A DNA stretch of 64,000 bases from Parvularcula sp039822105 (GTDB taxonomy: Bacteria; Pseudomonadota; Alphaproteobacteria; Caulobacterales; Parvularculaceae). The translations under genes and the position numbers were made by a program. The stretch is taken from the NCBI GenBank assembly GCA_039822105.1, contig JBCBMW010000002.1, forward strand, positions 186,001 to 250,000, in the 5' to 3' direction. The notes under the pieces were generated by a model. It was not told where the DNA came from and did not search any database. It saw only the letters and a program-made list of their open reading frames with translations. Shown in pieces: positions 26,400 through 35,161 of this stretch. Positions within the stretch are counted from its first letter, which is position 1. Each line of letters opens with the position of its first letter.

Positions 26400-27011
26400 A
26401 TGCTGTCGCTATCGTCGTCATCTCTAGGGCTCGCGGTCCTGCTCTTGGCCGGTGCAGATCCGCATGTTCACGGACAAGGCAACCTGTCGATTTCGTCCGA
26501 TGGATCGACGCTGGTCGCTGAGTTCACAACCGACCAGCACACGCTGTTCGGCTTTGAAGGCGGTCACATGACCGACACTCAAAGGGCGCGGAAAGAAACA
26601 GTGACCGCTGCGCTCACCGCGCCAGGCGCTCTCTTCCGCGTTGGCACGTCGGTGACTTGTGAGGTCTCAACCACTGGTGTCGAGGAAGTTAGCGCCCACG
26701 ATAATGGCGGTCTTGGTCACCATGATGAGGGTCATCACGACGATGGCCACCACGATGATCATGATCATGATCATGATCACGATGAGCACGATCACGCGGA
26801 ACATCACGACGACCATGAAGACCACGACGATCACCGCGACGTGACGATCAGAAGCGTTTTCAACTGCAGCGGCCAGCCGGCGATTGAGAGCGTAGACGTC
26901 ACGGCTTTTGATCAGCTCTCTGATCTTGAAACGGTGAACGTAATCGTTCTCACCGACGATCAGCAAGCCGAAGAAAAAACGGATCGCAACCAAAGAACGG
27001 CGCGTTTTTAG
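26400..27011 (+). CDS. His-rich periplasmic metal-binding protein, DUF2796 (ZrgA-like)
   Basis: A 203-residue exported protein. A signal peptide precedes PHVHGQGNLSISSDGSTLVAEF, the DUF2796 signature, and TTDQHTLFGFE. Residues about 105-150 are a His/Asp tract of HD, HH and DH pairs that should bind zinc. The C-terminal part (VFNCSGQPAIESVDV) contains the family's cysteine. In Vibrio the zrgABCDE group is a zinc-repressed uptake system with such a protein. The start is ATG 26400 (GGTGGA at six bases); ATG 26394 is also in frame. It is followed, with a one-base overlap, by the DUF3299 gene. Confidence 0.82.
   Translation: MLSLSSSSLGLAVLLLAGADPHVHGQGNLSISSDGSTLVAEFTTDQHTLFGFEGGHMTDTQRARKETVTAALTAPGALFRVGTSVTCEVSTTGVEEVSAHDNGGLGHHDEGHHDDGHHDDHDHDHDHDEHDHAEHHDDHEDHDDHRDVTIRSVFNCSGQPAIESVDVTAFDQLSDLETVNVIVLTDDQQAEEKTDRNQRTARF
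26757..26780 (+). repeat. tandem hexamer repeat coding for (Asp-His)n
   Basis: Three exact copies of GATCAT and a fourth, GATCAC, in register with the reading frame of the ZrgA-like gene. Together they encode alternating Asp-His. Such a run can change length by slippage in whole codon pairs without breaking the frame. Confidence 0.85.
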
Positions 27012-27607
27012 TGAAGTTTCGTTTCCCCCTCGCAGCTGCGCTGGCTGCCCTCACGATTGTATGCGTTGCAGACGCATCGGACCCTGACAATCCCGATCCA
27101 AGCTTTGGCCCCGCTGTCAATGGCGAAGGACTGCTGGTTCTCGACTGGACGGATCTGCTTCCCGAGGGCGAAGAAGAGCGGCTGATCCAGATCTATGAGG
27201 ACTTCTACACCGGGCTCGACGCTCGTTTCGGGGGGAGCGATCTTGGCGGTCTGGGCGCGATCGCTGAAGGGTCTGCGCTCGATTCCATGCCGCAACTTGG
27301 CACATTCAACACCGTCGAATCGCTCAACGGCAAACGCATCGAGCTTCCCGGGTTTGTTGTGCCCTTGGACTTTAAGGGCCGCGCCCACTCGACGTTCCTC
27401 ATCGTGCCCTATTTCGGCGCGTGCATTCACACGCCGCCGCCCGCGCCCAACCAGATCGTCTTTGCCACGGCGGAGCCGGCGCAGGAGCTGGGAAACATTT
27501 TCTATCCGCTCTGGTTTACAGGCGTTCTCGAGACGAACCGTCAAGATACGGATCTTGGCAACACGGCGTACACCCTTCGCTTGGAATCGGTGCGGCCTTA
27601 CGAGTGA
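27011..27607 (+). CDS. DUF3299 periplasmic protein (ZrgD/E-type component)
   Basis: A 198-residue exported protein. After a signal peptide (FPLAAALAALTIVCVADA) comes LVLDWTDLLPEGEEERL and the family core LNGKRIELPGFVVPLDFKGR, followed by FLIVPYFGACIHTPPPAPNQIV with the conserved Cys-His pair, and the end pattern GNTAYTLRLESVRPY. DUF3299 proteins accompany zrgA-like and Lol-type ABC genes and are thought to handle metal in the periplasm. GTG start overlaps the preceding stop. It converges with the ABC permease gene. Confidence 0.85.
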   Translation: MKFRFPLAAALAALTIVCVADASDPDNPDPSFGPAVNGEGLLVLDWTDLLPEGEEERLIQIYEDFYTGLDARFGGSDLGGLGAIAEGSALDSMPQLGTFNTVESLNGKRIELPGFVVPLDFKGRAHSTFLIVPYFGACIHTPPPAPNQIVFATAEPAQELGNIFYPLWFTGVLETNRQDTDLGNTAYTLRLESVRPYE

Positions 27608-27620
27608 CGCATTGATTGGG

Positions 27621-28841
27621 TCAGGCGCCGGACGAGAGGCTTTCGTTCAAGCCTTGCCGGTAGGCAGCAATGCCAGGCACCAAGCCTGCGACGAGCCCAA
27701 CAGTGAGCACCGATAGGAACACCGCAGCATCGAAACCGCCAGGCGACGTGTTCTGCAACACAAGACCAAAGGTCGAGCGCAACCACGGCCCGAGCGCAAA
27801 GAGCCCCCCGTAAGCGAGGACCAAACCCAGCACCACACCGCCGACACTCGTGATCGTCGTTTCGATGATCAGTATGGCCAGCAGAGCTCGCGGCTTCGCA
27901 CCCACCGATCGCAACACCGCCATCTCACGCTGCCGCCCGGCAAGGCTTGCCAGCAACGTTGTCGACAAACCGATCATCCCCACCAGGAACACAACGATCG
28001 TGATGCCGCGCAGGAGACCCTCAATCGGGCTGATGATCGACCACAACCGCGAGAGCGCCACACCGGGGATCACGGCGGTCAGAGGCTCGTCCTGATAGGT
28101 GTTGAGGACCCGTTGGAACCGCAGAACCGTTGGCCGGCTTTTCATCCCCACAAGGAAGGCCGTGACCATCTGCGGCTCGAGGTTATCGCTGGCGCCAGGG
28201 GGACGGTGGATGGCCTCGATACCCTCAAGGCTCACATGCACCGTCCGGTCAACCGGCGTGCCAGTGGGCGCGAAGATGCCGACAATCGTGAAGGGGTCTT
28301 CAGCGTGATCAGCGAAGCTGGCGGAGACGATACCGTGGGACAGAATGATGCTGTCGCCGATCTGATAACCTAAGGCCCGCGCCACTTCCGCACCCAGAAC
28401 AGCGCCTTTGGGATCCTGAACCCAATCCCCCTCGGAGAATGAGAGGTTCTGGTCCTCCCCATACCGATAGTGCTCAACGTAACCATCGTCAGTTCCCAAA
28501 ACGCGATAGCCCTGATGGCTATCGCCCAAGGATATCGGCACTGCCCAAGCGACGTCGCGGTGGTTGGCGACCAGCTGGAACGTGTCCCAACTCACCGTTT
28601 GGAGCGGATCGCCAAGACGGAAAACAGTGTAAAGAACAACGTTCAGCGGCCCCGTTCGCGCGCTGACGACGAGGTCCGTGCCGGTGATCGTGTTCTCAAA
28701 CCCCGCACGAACTCCGCCGCGCACTTTCTCTGTGGAGACCAAAAGACCCACCGACAACGCGATCGCCAAGAGCGAGAGGAGAACCGGTGCCTTACGCGCC
28801 GCGAGGCTCTTGAGGGCCAGGGTGATCAGGGCGAAGGTCAT
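27621..28841 (-). CDS. FtsX/MacB-type ABC transporter permease (Zrg-like)
   Basis: A 406-residue membrane protein with the FtsX layout: one N-terminal TM (LAARKAPVLLSLLAIALSVGLLV), a large periplasmic domain (about 60-265), and three C-terminal TM helices (LRGITIVVFLVGMIGLSTTLLASLAGRQREMAVLRSVGAKPRALLAIL and onward). The RQREMAVLRSVGA motif is the coupling region of MacB/LolC-like permeases. The ATG 28841 overlaps the ATPase stop (ATGA) and has GGAG five bases upstream; an earlier in-frame ATG at 28853 lacks one. It works with the neighbouring ATPase, and the convergent His-rich and DUF3299 genes suggest zinc handling rather than lipoprotein sorting. Confidence 0.83.
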   Translation of the reverse strand: MTFALITLALKSLAARKAPVLLSLLAIALSVGLLVSTEKVRGGVRAGFENTITGTDLVVSARTGPLNVVLYTVFRLGDPLQTVSWDTFQLVANHRDVAWAVPISLGDSHQGYRVLGTDDGYVEHYRYGEDQNLSFSEGDWVQDPKGAVLGAEVARALGYQIGDSIILSHGIVSASFADHAEDPFTIVGIFAPTGTPVDRTVHVSLEGIEAIHRPPGASDNLEPQMVTAFLVGMKSRPTVLRFQRVLNTYQDEPLTAVIPGVALSRLWSIISPIEGLLRGITIVVFLVGMIGLSTTLLASLAGRQREMAVLRSVGAKPRALLAILIIETTITSVGGVVLGLVLAYGGLFALGPWLRSTFGLVLQNTSPGGFDAAVFLSVLTVGLVAGLVPGIAAYRQGLNESLSSGA

Positions 28842-29536
28842 GGCTTCTCCCATCTCGAAACCGACGTAAGTTCAACATGCCGGTCAAAGAGCGGCACCAC
28901 GCTCATATCGTGGCTCACAACGAGCAGCCCCGCGCCGGTGCGTTTCGCCTCGGTCAGGAACAGCTCGAAAAAACGATCGCGATTGGTGTTGTCGAGCGCA
29001 GCAGTCGGCTCGTCCGCCACCAGAAGATCCGGCGCACCAAAAAGGGCGCGCGCTGCGGCCACCCGTTGCTGTTGTCCCACACTCAACATGGACGAGGCTC
29101 GGTCGATATCGCCGATGCCTAGACGAGCCAGAATATCCTCAACATGCGCATGACGTGCCTCGCGCGACCCTCCAGCGGCCTGTGACCGGGCTTTCGAGAA
29201 CTGCCCTGCCAACAGGACGTTTTCGGATGGCGATAGGTAAGGCAGCAGATTGGCGCGTTGGAAGATGTATCCGATATGGTCGGCACGGATGCGATCGCGC
29301 CGCGACCCCGACTGTCCATTGATAGTGTGGCCAGCCACCGTGATCGAACCTGATGACGACGCCAGAACCCCGCAAAGAAGACCCAGGATCGTCGATTTCC
29401 CCGACCCGCTTTTCCCGGTCAGAAGCACCGCCTCCCCCCGCTCGACCGCGAGATGATCAAGCACAAAGCGCTCGGCCGCCTCGCCGCGATAGGCGAAGTG
29501 GACGCTATCCAATGAGCAAGCGTGATCGACGGCCAT
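28838..29536 (-). CDS. ABC transporter ATP-binding protein, LolD-like
   Basis: A 232-residue ATPase. Motifs in order: Walker A GKSGSGKST (about residue 40), Q-loop FQRANLLPYLS, signature LSVGQQQRV, Walker B LLVADEPTAAL, and H-loop VVSHDMS. It drives the FtsX-type permease encoded just downstream with a four-base overlap. It lies 138 bases after katG on the same strand; an imperfect hairpin between them (29628-29657) could separate the transcripts. Confidence 0.9.
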   Translation of the reverse strand: MAVDHACSLDSVHFAYRGEAAERFVLDHLAVERGEAVLLTGKSGSGKSTILGLLCGVLASSSGSITVAGHTINGQSGSRRDRIRADHIGYIFQRANLLPYLSPSENVLLAGQFSKARSQAAGGSREARHAHVEDILARLGIGDIDRASSMLSVGQQQRVAAARALFGAPDLLVADEPTAALDNTNRDRFFELFLTEAKRTGAGLLVVSHDMSVVPLFDRHVELTSVSRWEKP

Positions 29537-29674
29537 GGCGACACTTATGGCACCGTTCCCGGTCGGCAGACCAATGGATTCTGGGCCATCAAGGGACGCT
29601 TGCGGCGCGGCTCAGATCAGAGCGGCTGAGGCCTGCTTAAGGCTGAAAGCAGACCTCATGCCGAGGGCGTCGGC

Positions 29675-31837
29675 CTAGCCAAGCAGGTCAAACCGGTCGG
29701 CCATCATCACCTTCGTCCAAGCCGCCACGAAGTCGCGCACAAACTTCTCCTTGTTGTCGTCTTGCGCATAGACCTCTGCATACGAACGGAGGATCGAGTT
29801 TGAACCGAAGACGAGATCGGCGCTCGTCGCGGTGTACTTGATCATGCCGCTGGACCGGTCACGAAGTTCGTATGATCCATCATCCATCGCGTGCCAGGTG
29901 AGACCCATATCGGTGATGTTGACGAAAAAGTCTGTGGTGAGAGCACCCACGTTCTCGGTGAAAACCCCGCTGCGCGAGCCGCCAAAGTTGACGCCAAGAA
30001 CGCGCAGGCCGCCGACCAAAACGGCCATCTCTCGCGCTGTGAGACCAAGAAGCTGGGCGCGGTCGAGCATCAGCTCTTCTGCGCTGACCGTAAAGGTCTC
30101 TTTCTGATAGTTCCGAAAACCATCAGCCAACGGCTCAAGAACCTCGAACGATGCAGCGTCGGTCTGCGCTTCGGTGGCGTCACCGCGACCCGGGGCGAAG
30201 GGAACCGAGACGTGGCTGCCGCCAGCGGCGATCGCCTGTTCGAGACCGACATTACCCGCAAGCACGATCACATCCGCGACCGAGGCGCCGGTCTCCGCCG
30301 CAATCGGCTCAAGCTTTGCGAGGACACGGGCCAGGCGTTGGGGCTCGTTCGCCTCCCAGTCCTTTTGCGGCGCGAGGCGAATGCGTGCACCGTTTGCGCC
30401 GCCACGTTTGTCAGATCCGCGGAACGTCCGTGCACTGTCCCACGCCGTGGCGATCATCTCCGACGCGTCAAGGCCGCTCGCCGCGATCTTGGCTTTTACG
30501 GCCTCGACATCATAGCCGGTTGTCCCTGCTGGCACAGGGTCTTGCCAAATCAGGTCCTCAGACGGAACATCCGGACCGATGTAGTTGGCCTTTGGCCCCA
30601 TATCGCGGTGGGTCAGCTTGAACCAGGCCCGCGCGAAGGTATCGCGGAAATAGGCCTCGTCAGCCATGAACTTCTGACAAATCTCGTTGTAGGTGGGATC
30701 GATCTTCATCGCCATGTCGGCGTCCGTCATGATCGGATTGCGGCGTACTGACGGATCCGTCGGATCAGTGGGCTTGTCCTCTTCTTTGATGTCCTTCGGC
30801 TCCCACTGCCACGCACCGGCCGGGGACTTTGTCAGCTCCCAGTCGTGACCGAAAAGAAGTTCGAAATAGCCCATATCGAACGTGATTGGGTCTTTTGTCC
30901 AAGCGCCCTCGAGCCCTGATGTGAAAGCTTGGTTCGCTTGACCATTGTGATGCGGGTTCGCCCAACCGAGAGCCTGCTCCTCAAGACCGCCTGCCTCGGG
31001 CTCGGGACCAATATCATCCCCACTGCCCATACCGTGAGCCTTGCCGACGGTGTGCCCACCGCATGTCAGCGCGGCGGTTTCCTCATCATCCATCGCCATC
31101 CGCGCAAACGTTTCGCGGACATGCGCGGCGGTGCGCATGGGATCTGGATTGCCGTTCACGCCTTCGGGATTGACGTAAATCAGCCCCATATGCGTCGCGG
31201 CCAGAGGATCAGCGAGTGTCGAAGCGCTGTCGAGATTGGCGTAGCGGTTTTCCGACGGTGCGAGGAACTCTTGCTCCGACCCCCAATAAACGTCAGTCTC
31301 CGGACCCCAGATGTCCTCACGTCCATAGCCGAAGCCAAATGTCTTGAGTCCCATCGACTCATAGGCAACCGTGCCAGCCAGAATGATAAGATCTGCCCAC
31401 GAGAGGGCGTTGCCGTACTTCTTCTTGATCGGCCACAGGAGCCTCCGCGCCTTGTCAAGGCTCGCATTGTCCGGCCACGAATTAAGCGGTGCAAACCGAA
31501 TGTTGCCGGACCCTGCTCCGCCGCGCCCATCTTGGATGCGGTAGGTGCCTGCCGAGTGCCAAGCCAAACGGATCATCAGGCCGCCATAGTGGCCCCAGTC
31601 TGCAGGCCACCATGCCTGACTGTCGGTCATCAGCGCGTGCATGTCGGACTTCACCGCGGCGAAATCGAGGCCTTTAACCGCGTCGCGATAGCTAAAGCCC
31701 TCGTCCATCGGATCGGTGCGGGCACCCTTTTGGTGGAGGATGTCCAGGTTGAGACCCTTCGGCCACCATTTGGTGACGGGCTCTGCGGTGGAGGTGTTGC
31801 CGCCGTGCATAACGGGGCATTGGGCTGTTTGGCTCAT
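29675..31837 (-). CDS. katG: catalase-peroxidase
   Basis: A 720-residue bifunctional haem enzyme that destroys hydrogen peroxide. The distal site is LAWHSAGTYRIQDGRGG (Arg-Trp-His), the Tyr of the crosslinked triad is in GLIYVNPEGVNG, and the proximal His is in LTCGGHTVGKAHG. The C-terminal half repeats the fold without haem, as usual. The start MSQTAQCPVMHGG is the family N-terminus, with AAAGGA nine bases upstream. It is monocistronic or leads into the ABC genes. Confidence 0.97.
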   Translation of the reverse strand: MSQTAQCPVMHGGNTSTAEPVTKWWPKGLNLDILHQKGARTDPMDEGFSYRDAVKGLDFAAVKSDMHALMTDSQAWWPADWGHYGGLMIRLAWHSAGTYRIQDGRGGAGSGNIRFAPLNSWPDNASLDKARRLLWPIKKKYGNALSWADLIILAGTVAYESMGLKTFGFGYGREDIWGPETDVYWGSEQEFLAPSENRYANLDSASTLADPLAATHMGLIYVNPEGVNGNPDPMRTAAHVRETFARMAMDDEETAALTCGGHTVGKAHGMGSGDDIGPEPEAGGLEEQALGWANPHHNGQANQAFTSGLEGAWTKDPITFDMGYFELLFGHDWELTKSPAGAWQWEPKDIKEEDKPTDPTDPSVRRNPIMTDADMAMKIDPTYNEICQKFMADEAYFRDTFARAWFKLTHRDMGPKANYIGPDVPSEDLIWQDPVPAGTTGYDVEAVKAKIAASGLDASEMIATAWDSARTFRGSDKRGGANGARIRLAPQKDWEANEPQRLARVLAKLEPIAAETGASVADVIVLAGNVGLEQAIAAGGSHVSVPFAPGRGDATEAQTDAASFEVLEPLADGFRNYQKETFTVSAEELMLDRAQLLGLTAREMAVLVGGLRVLGVNFGGSRSGVFTENVGALTTDFFVNITDMGLTWHAMDDGSYELRDRSSGMIKYTATSADLVFGSNSILRSYAEVYAQDDNKEKFVRDFVAAWTKVMMADRFDLLG

Positions 31838-32164
31838 GGGACGCGGTCCTTTGTGAACTGACAGTTAGATTGAGGGGTTTGTCCCCGTCAGAGGACAACC
31901 GGGAACGCCAGGGATAAAATCCGTTCTTTCTGAAAGTAGACGGACAGACACGCGAAGCAAGTGCGGGTAGCTGTTGTCACGGATCTTTGACCAGGTTCGT
32001 GGAGACCTGTTTCGACATGTCCAAGCTGCAGCGCAGCAAAGGCGATAGCGTCATTGCCGGCCGCTCCGGTGTTGCTCTCAACGGTGTTCGCGATAATTGG
32101 CGAGGCAGTTACGCTACGTCATCCGCCAACAAACGAATATAGGGGCCGCCAGCGTCCCGCCCGA
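31838..32164. other. intergenic region upstream of katG
   Basis: No credible coding sequence in these 327 bases. It holds an inverted repeat with arms TTGTCC (31879-31884) and GGACAA (31893-31898), about 45 bases before the katG start, which could be an operator. No OxyR pattern was recognised. The rest shows nothing. Confidence 0.5.
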
Positions 32165-33481
32165 TCAGATACGGATCAGCTGATCGTCCCGCCACCAATA
32201 CCAAAGGGCCGTCGCCAGGTATTGCGGCCTCCACAAAAACGGCTTGTAGTGGACAGGGTCAATCGGCGCGAAGAGCTCTAAAGCGTCCCAATGGTTGACA
32301 TTATCAACAACCGGATCGTCGCTCAACGTTCGACCCGACTTGATAAGCGTCGCAACCGTCCGTGCCATGATCGATAACCCCCACGGCGCGGTGCCGTTGC
32401 CATCGAGAAGCGTCGCCCCCAGGAAGTAAAGACCAGGATAATCGATGGACGCGATCATCCGCCTGCATCGCGCCCGAAGCTCAACACCGGTTCGCATGCC
32501 CTTGTACTCAGGCAACTGAAGAAAATCGAGGTCGAGGTCATAGCCGGTACCGTAGAGAACAATATCGGTCGCAAAACTGGCATGCCCGCCCTCTACCAGC
32601 GCGACCGTCGCCTCGTATCCGTCAAGCTTGCTAAGTGTTCCGTGATAGCGGTGCAGCGACTGGAAGTGCTCGATGATCCCAGGACGACCAGGAATGATGG
32701 AGTGATGCCGATAGTCAAAATCATAGGACGGCATGATCTCTTCGATGGAGAAATACGCGTACTTATCTTTCAGCATTGTGTTGGTGGCAGCGTTGAGCTT
32801 GTCGAGGTCCATGCCCCACATTTGCGAGAGGGCGTAGGCGCGATGGGCGGACTTCTCATGCTTCTGCCGGGTGCTCGGCACCATCCAGTGAAGACCGCGG
32901 TGGACCCAATTGATCCGGTCAGCGCCATGCTGAAGCGCCAGTTCGATCAGGTCATAGGCTGAAGCGCTGCCGCCCACCACGGTGACCCGCCGCCCACGGA
33001 GGGTTTCTGGGTTCTGAAATCCAAACGAATGATGGCTTTCGCCGTCAAACCCCTCATCATCAACCTCAGGCGTCCGGGGTTTGTTGTGAAGACCGGTGGC
33101 CACCACCACGTTTCGCGCCGCGAAAGCGCCTTTGTCTGTCGTGACCGTCCACAGCTCACCATCCCAATGAACGCTGGTGACGGCATGGCCCAGGCGCAGC
33201 TGGCTTTCGAGCCCATAGCGCGGAATGAACTGGGTGATGTTCTCAAGGATATGGGGCTGGGTGACACCGCCAATCGGGATGCCGTTCAGGCTCCAATCCT
33301 TGGCGCGAAACTGGATGTCCTGCCAACTGGGGAGCTGCGCCCAAAGGCCACCGGCCGTCTCCGCCTTGTCAAAGACCAAAGCCGAAAGACCCGCGGCCTT
33401 CGCATACCGGGCCATCGACAAGCCACCGATCCCAGCGCCAATGATGGCCACATCGGTGGTATCGGACGACGTTCGAGGCAT
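32165..33481 (-). CDS. flavin-containing monooxygenase (FMO/BVMO-like)
   Basis: A 438-residue FAD/NADPH enzyme. The FAD Rossmann motif is GAGIGG in DVAIIGAGIGGLSMARYAKAAG, the NADPH motif GGSASA follows at about residue 170 (VTVVGGSASAYDLIELA), and the ATG-like stretch DIVLYGTGYDLDL marks the second FAD-binding segment. It probably oxygenates a small substrate or a ketone; which one cannot be told. The Baeyer-Villiger signature FxGxxxHxxxW is not clearly intact (HHSFGFQNPETL in its place), so FMO-like is safer. The start is ATG 33481, with GAGG eight bases upstream; a GTG at 33490 is an alternative. Confidence 0.82.
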   Translation of the reverse strand: MPRTSSDTTDVAIIGAGIGGLSMARYAKAAGLSALVFDKAETAGGLWAQLPSWQDIQFRAKDWSLNGIPIGGVTQPHILENITQFIPRYGLESQLRLGHAVTSVHWDGELWTVTTDKGAFAARNVVVATGLHNKPRTPEVDDEGFDGESHHSFGFQNPETLRGRRVTVVGGSASAYDLIELALQHGADRINWVHRGLHWMVPSTRQKHEKSAHRAYALSQMWGMDLDKLNAATNTMLKDKYAYFSIEEIMPSYDFDYRHHSIIPGRPGIIEHFQSLHRYHGTLSKLDGYEATVALVEGGHASFATDIVLYGTGYDLDLDFLQLPEYKGMRTGVELRARCRRMIASIDYPGLYFLGATLLDGNGTAPWGLSIMARTVATLIKSGRTLSDDPVVDNVNHWDALELFAPIDPVHYKPFLWRPQYLATALWYWWRDDQLIRI

Positions 33482-34075
33482 ACTTGCCACCTCACCAAAG
33501 CAACAACAACAGCCCTCATCTATGCCGCGGTGATCACCTAAACAGAAGCCTGAGGATCAGCAGAAAGACAACAGCGTCACTCCGTTCGCCCTCGGATCGA
33601 CCTGCTGACGAACCTATGTGCGACTTCGCAATACATCGCTCAGTCTCCATTGTGGTAGGCACATCAGCAATGATCTTGGCTAGCAAGGTCGAACTTCACG
33701 ATGACGCTGACCAACGTATACTTCGGTGTGATGGCTCCCGTGCGATCGGGCCAAGTCCACGCCCTGGATCTCTACGCTTGACCGCGAGAGCGCCGATTAA
33801 ACCCCACCAACCTGGAGAAGCTTTGAGCTACATCAATCGGCGACGGACCAGACGAGTTGACTGTGCAGGTCTCTCTCGCAACGCGCACATTTGCACCGTG
33901 ACCGCTGCGGTCAGCCCCGCCGCTCGAACGGCCGTCTCAGCGCTACATGGTGTTTTTGAGAACACGGACCACGGAGCCTAACGCAGCCTCATACTTCCTG
34001 TACGCACCATTAAATCTAGGGGGCAGTCTGAGGGCTGCAGCCTAAGCTGCGCAAAATCGAATTGGCCGCGCGCGC
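33482..34075. other. non-coding or degenerate stretch at the left edge of the presumed island
   Basis: About 590 bases without a recognisable gene. An open frame on the plus strand (33484-33981) overlaps the monooxygenase start and has no family pattern. Composition changes here from GC-rich to more mixed. A GC-only hairpin (GCGCGC around 34070-34087) lies across the end of the next gene. No repeat of the tRNA-Leu end was found. Confidence 0.4.
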
Positions 34076-35101
34076 CTAAAAGCGCGCACTCAACTGGCGC
34101 GCGTCATCACAGAATTCTCGCAGTTCGCTGATTGCCAATCCCTCCATCGCAAGAAAATACTCACGGAAAGAGCGCGGGGCCTTTGTCCCTTCATCAGACA
34201 AGGCCTCGATTTGCTCCTCGTACCGCTTATAACGATGATAATTGGGGCGATGAAGCGACGTCTTGTCAGACGCCGAAATGATCGCACTTGTTGCGAAAAG
34301 TACGATACCGCCGAGTAAGAAACCCTTTTGAAAACCATCAGTCAGCGCCGGCACCTCTAAAAAAGACACCCCTATCATGACCGTGGCGAGGGTTGCCGAA
34401 AGAAAGACAAAACTGTTACCAACCCCTTTCCAATTCTCCGTAGAATTCTTCAAGTCTTCCGCCTCTTGATTGGCAAAGAGTCTTTGATAATCAACTCTAT
34501 TCCTCTGATAGGCATCTTGTGCAAGAGCCCCATACCTGTTCAGCTCTGGCTCATTTACTGGTATTCGGCGAACGAGGTCTTTTACTGAGCAGATCTCGAG
34601 CGCGCCCCATTTGTGACTCCGCGCAACGGCCACGTCCTTGATGTGAAATTCCACGAACTCATCAGCGATCAACTGCGCGCGCTCTTTGTCTTCGACAACA
34701 TCTGGCTCGAGGAACACAGGCAGTGTGATCAGCTGCGCCTTCACAGAGCGCAGGCGCTCGGTGGCATAACGAGCCACAAGCCAGTTTCTCTTTGCACCTG
34801 ATACATACACGGCCAGCTGGACAATCAGTCCTAAAACCGAGGCGAGGCTCAAAACTTTCGCGACCTCAACCCATGGCCGATCTCCCGCGAACAACACGGC
34901 GGCAGAGGAAGAAGAAATACCTATACCGATCAACAGAAGTGAGACGATGCTGCCTTTTTGATAGACGCGTTTCCAAAAAGCGGCAGCATTATCCTCTAGA
35001 CGGAACCTATCAGCCAGTTTCTCAGAAACCAAAAAGGGTGCAATAGGCTCAGAAGAAGCGATGTCGCTGAGCTTGATAAATATATCATCATTATACGCCA
35101 T
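34076..35101 (-). CDS. SLATT-like membrane effector protein (candidate immune effector)
   Basis: A 341-residue membrane protein with two helix pairs: helices near residues 50-100 (IVSLLLIGIGISSSSAAVLFAG and VLSLASVLGLIVQLAVYVSG) and near 235-285 (FVFLSATLATVMIGVSFLEV and GFLLGGIVLFATSAIISAS). The N-terminus has the RLEDNAAAFWKRVYQKGSIVS pattern and the end has an YKRYEEQIEALSDEG helix, both resembling SLATT/SMODS-associated 2TM effectors that open pores on sensing a nucleotide signal. The ATG at 35101 has GGTGGG seven bases upstream. It sits 60 bases after the DRHyd-fold gene, in one operon. The family link is by pattern only. Confidence 0.55.
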   Translation of the reverse strand: MAYNDDIFIKLSDIASSEPIAPFLVSEKLADRFRLEDNAAAFWKRVYQKGSIVSLLLIGIGISSSSAAVLFAGDRPWVEVAKVLSLASVLGLIVQLAVYVSGAKRNWLVARYATERLRSVKAQLITLPVFLEPDVVEDKERAQLIADEFVEFHIKDVAVARSHKWGALEICSVKDLVRRIPVNEPELNRYGALAQDAYQRNRVDYQRLFANQEAEDLKNSTENWKGVGNSFVFLSATLATVMIGVSFLEVPALTDGFQKGFLLGGIVLFATSAIISASDKTSLHRPNYHRYKRYEEQIEALSDEGTKAPRSFREYFLAMEGLAISELREFCDDARQLSARF

Positions 35102-35161
35102 ATTTATACCCACCAGCCAGTTTACAGGATGACCATGCGAACTTCGGCGCAAGGCACCCGC

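Noticed and set aside
29628..29657. Imperfect hairpin between katG and the ABC ATPase gene as a terminator.
   Set aside because: A mismatch in the stem and no T tract on the minus strand; not reported as a terminator.
30929..31861. Long plus-strand open frames opposite katG.
   Set aside because: Antisense shadows of a highly conserved gene in GC-rich DNA.
33484..33981. A 165-codon plus-strand open frame after the flavin monooxygenase.
   Set aside because: No recognisable domain, overlaps the start of the opposite gene, and composition looks non-coding.
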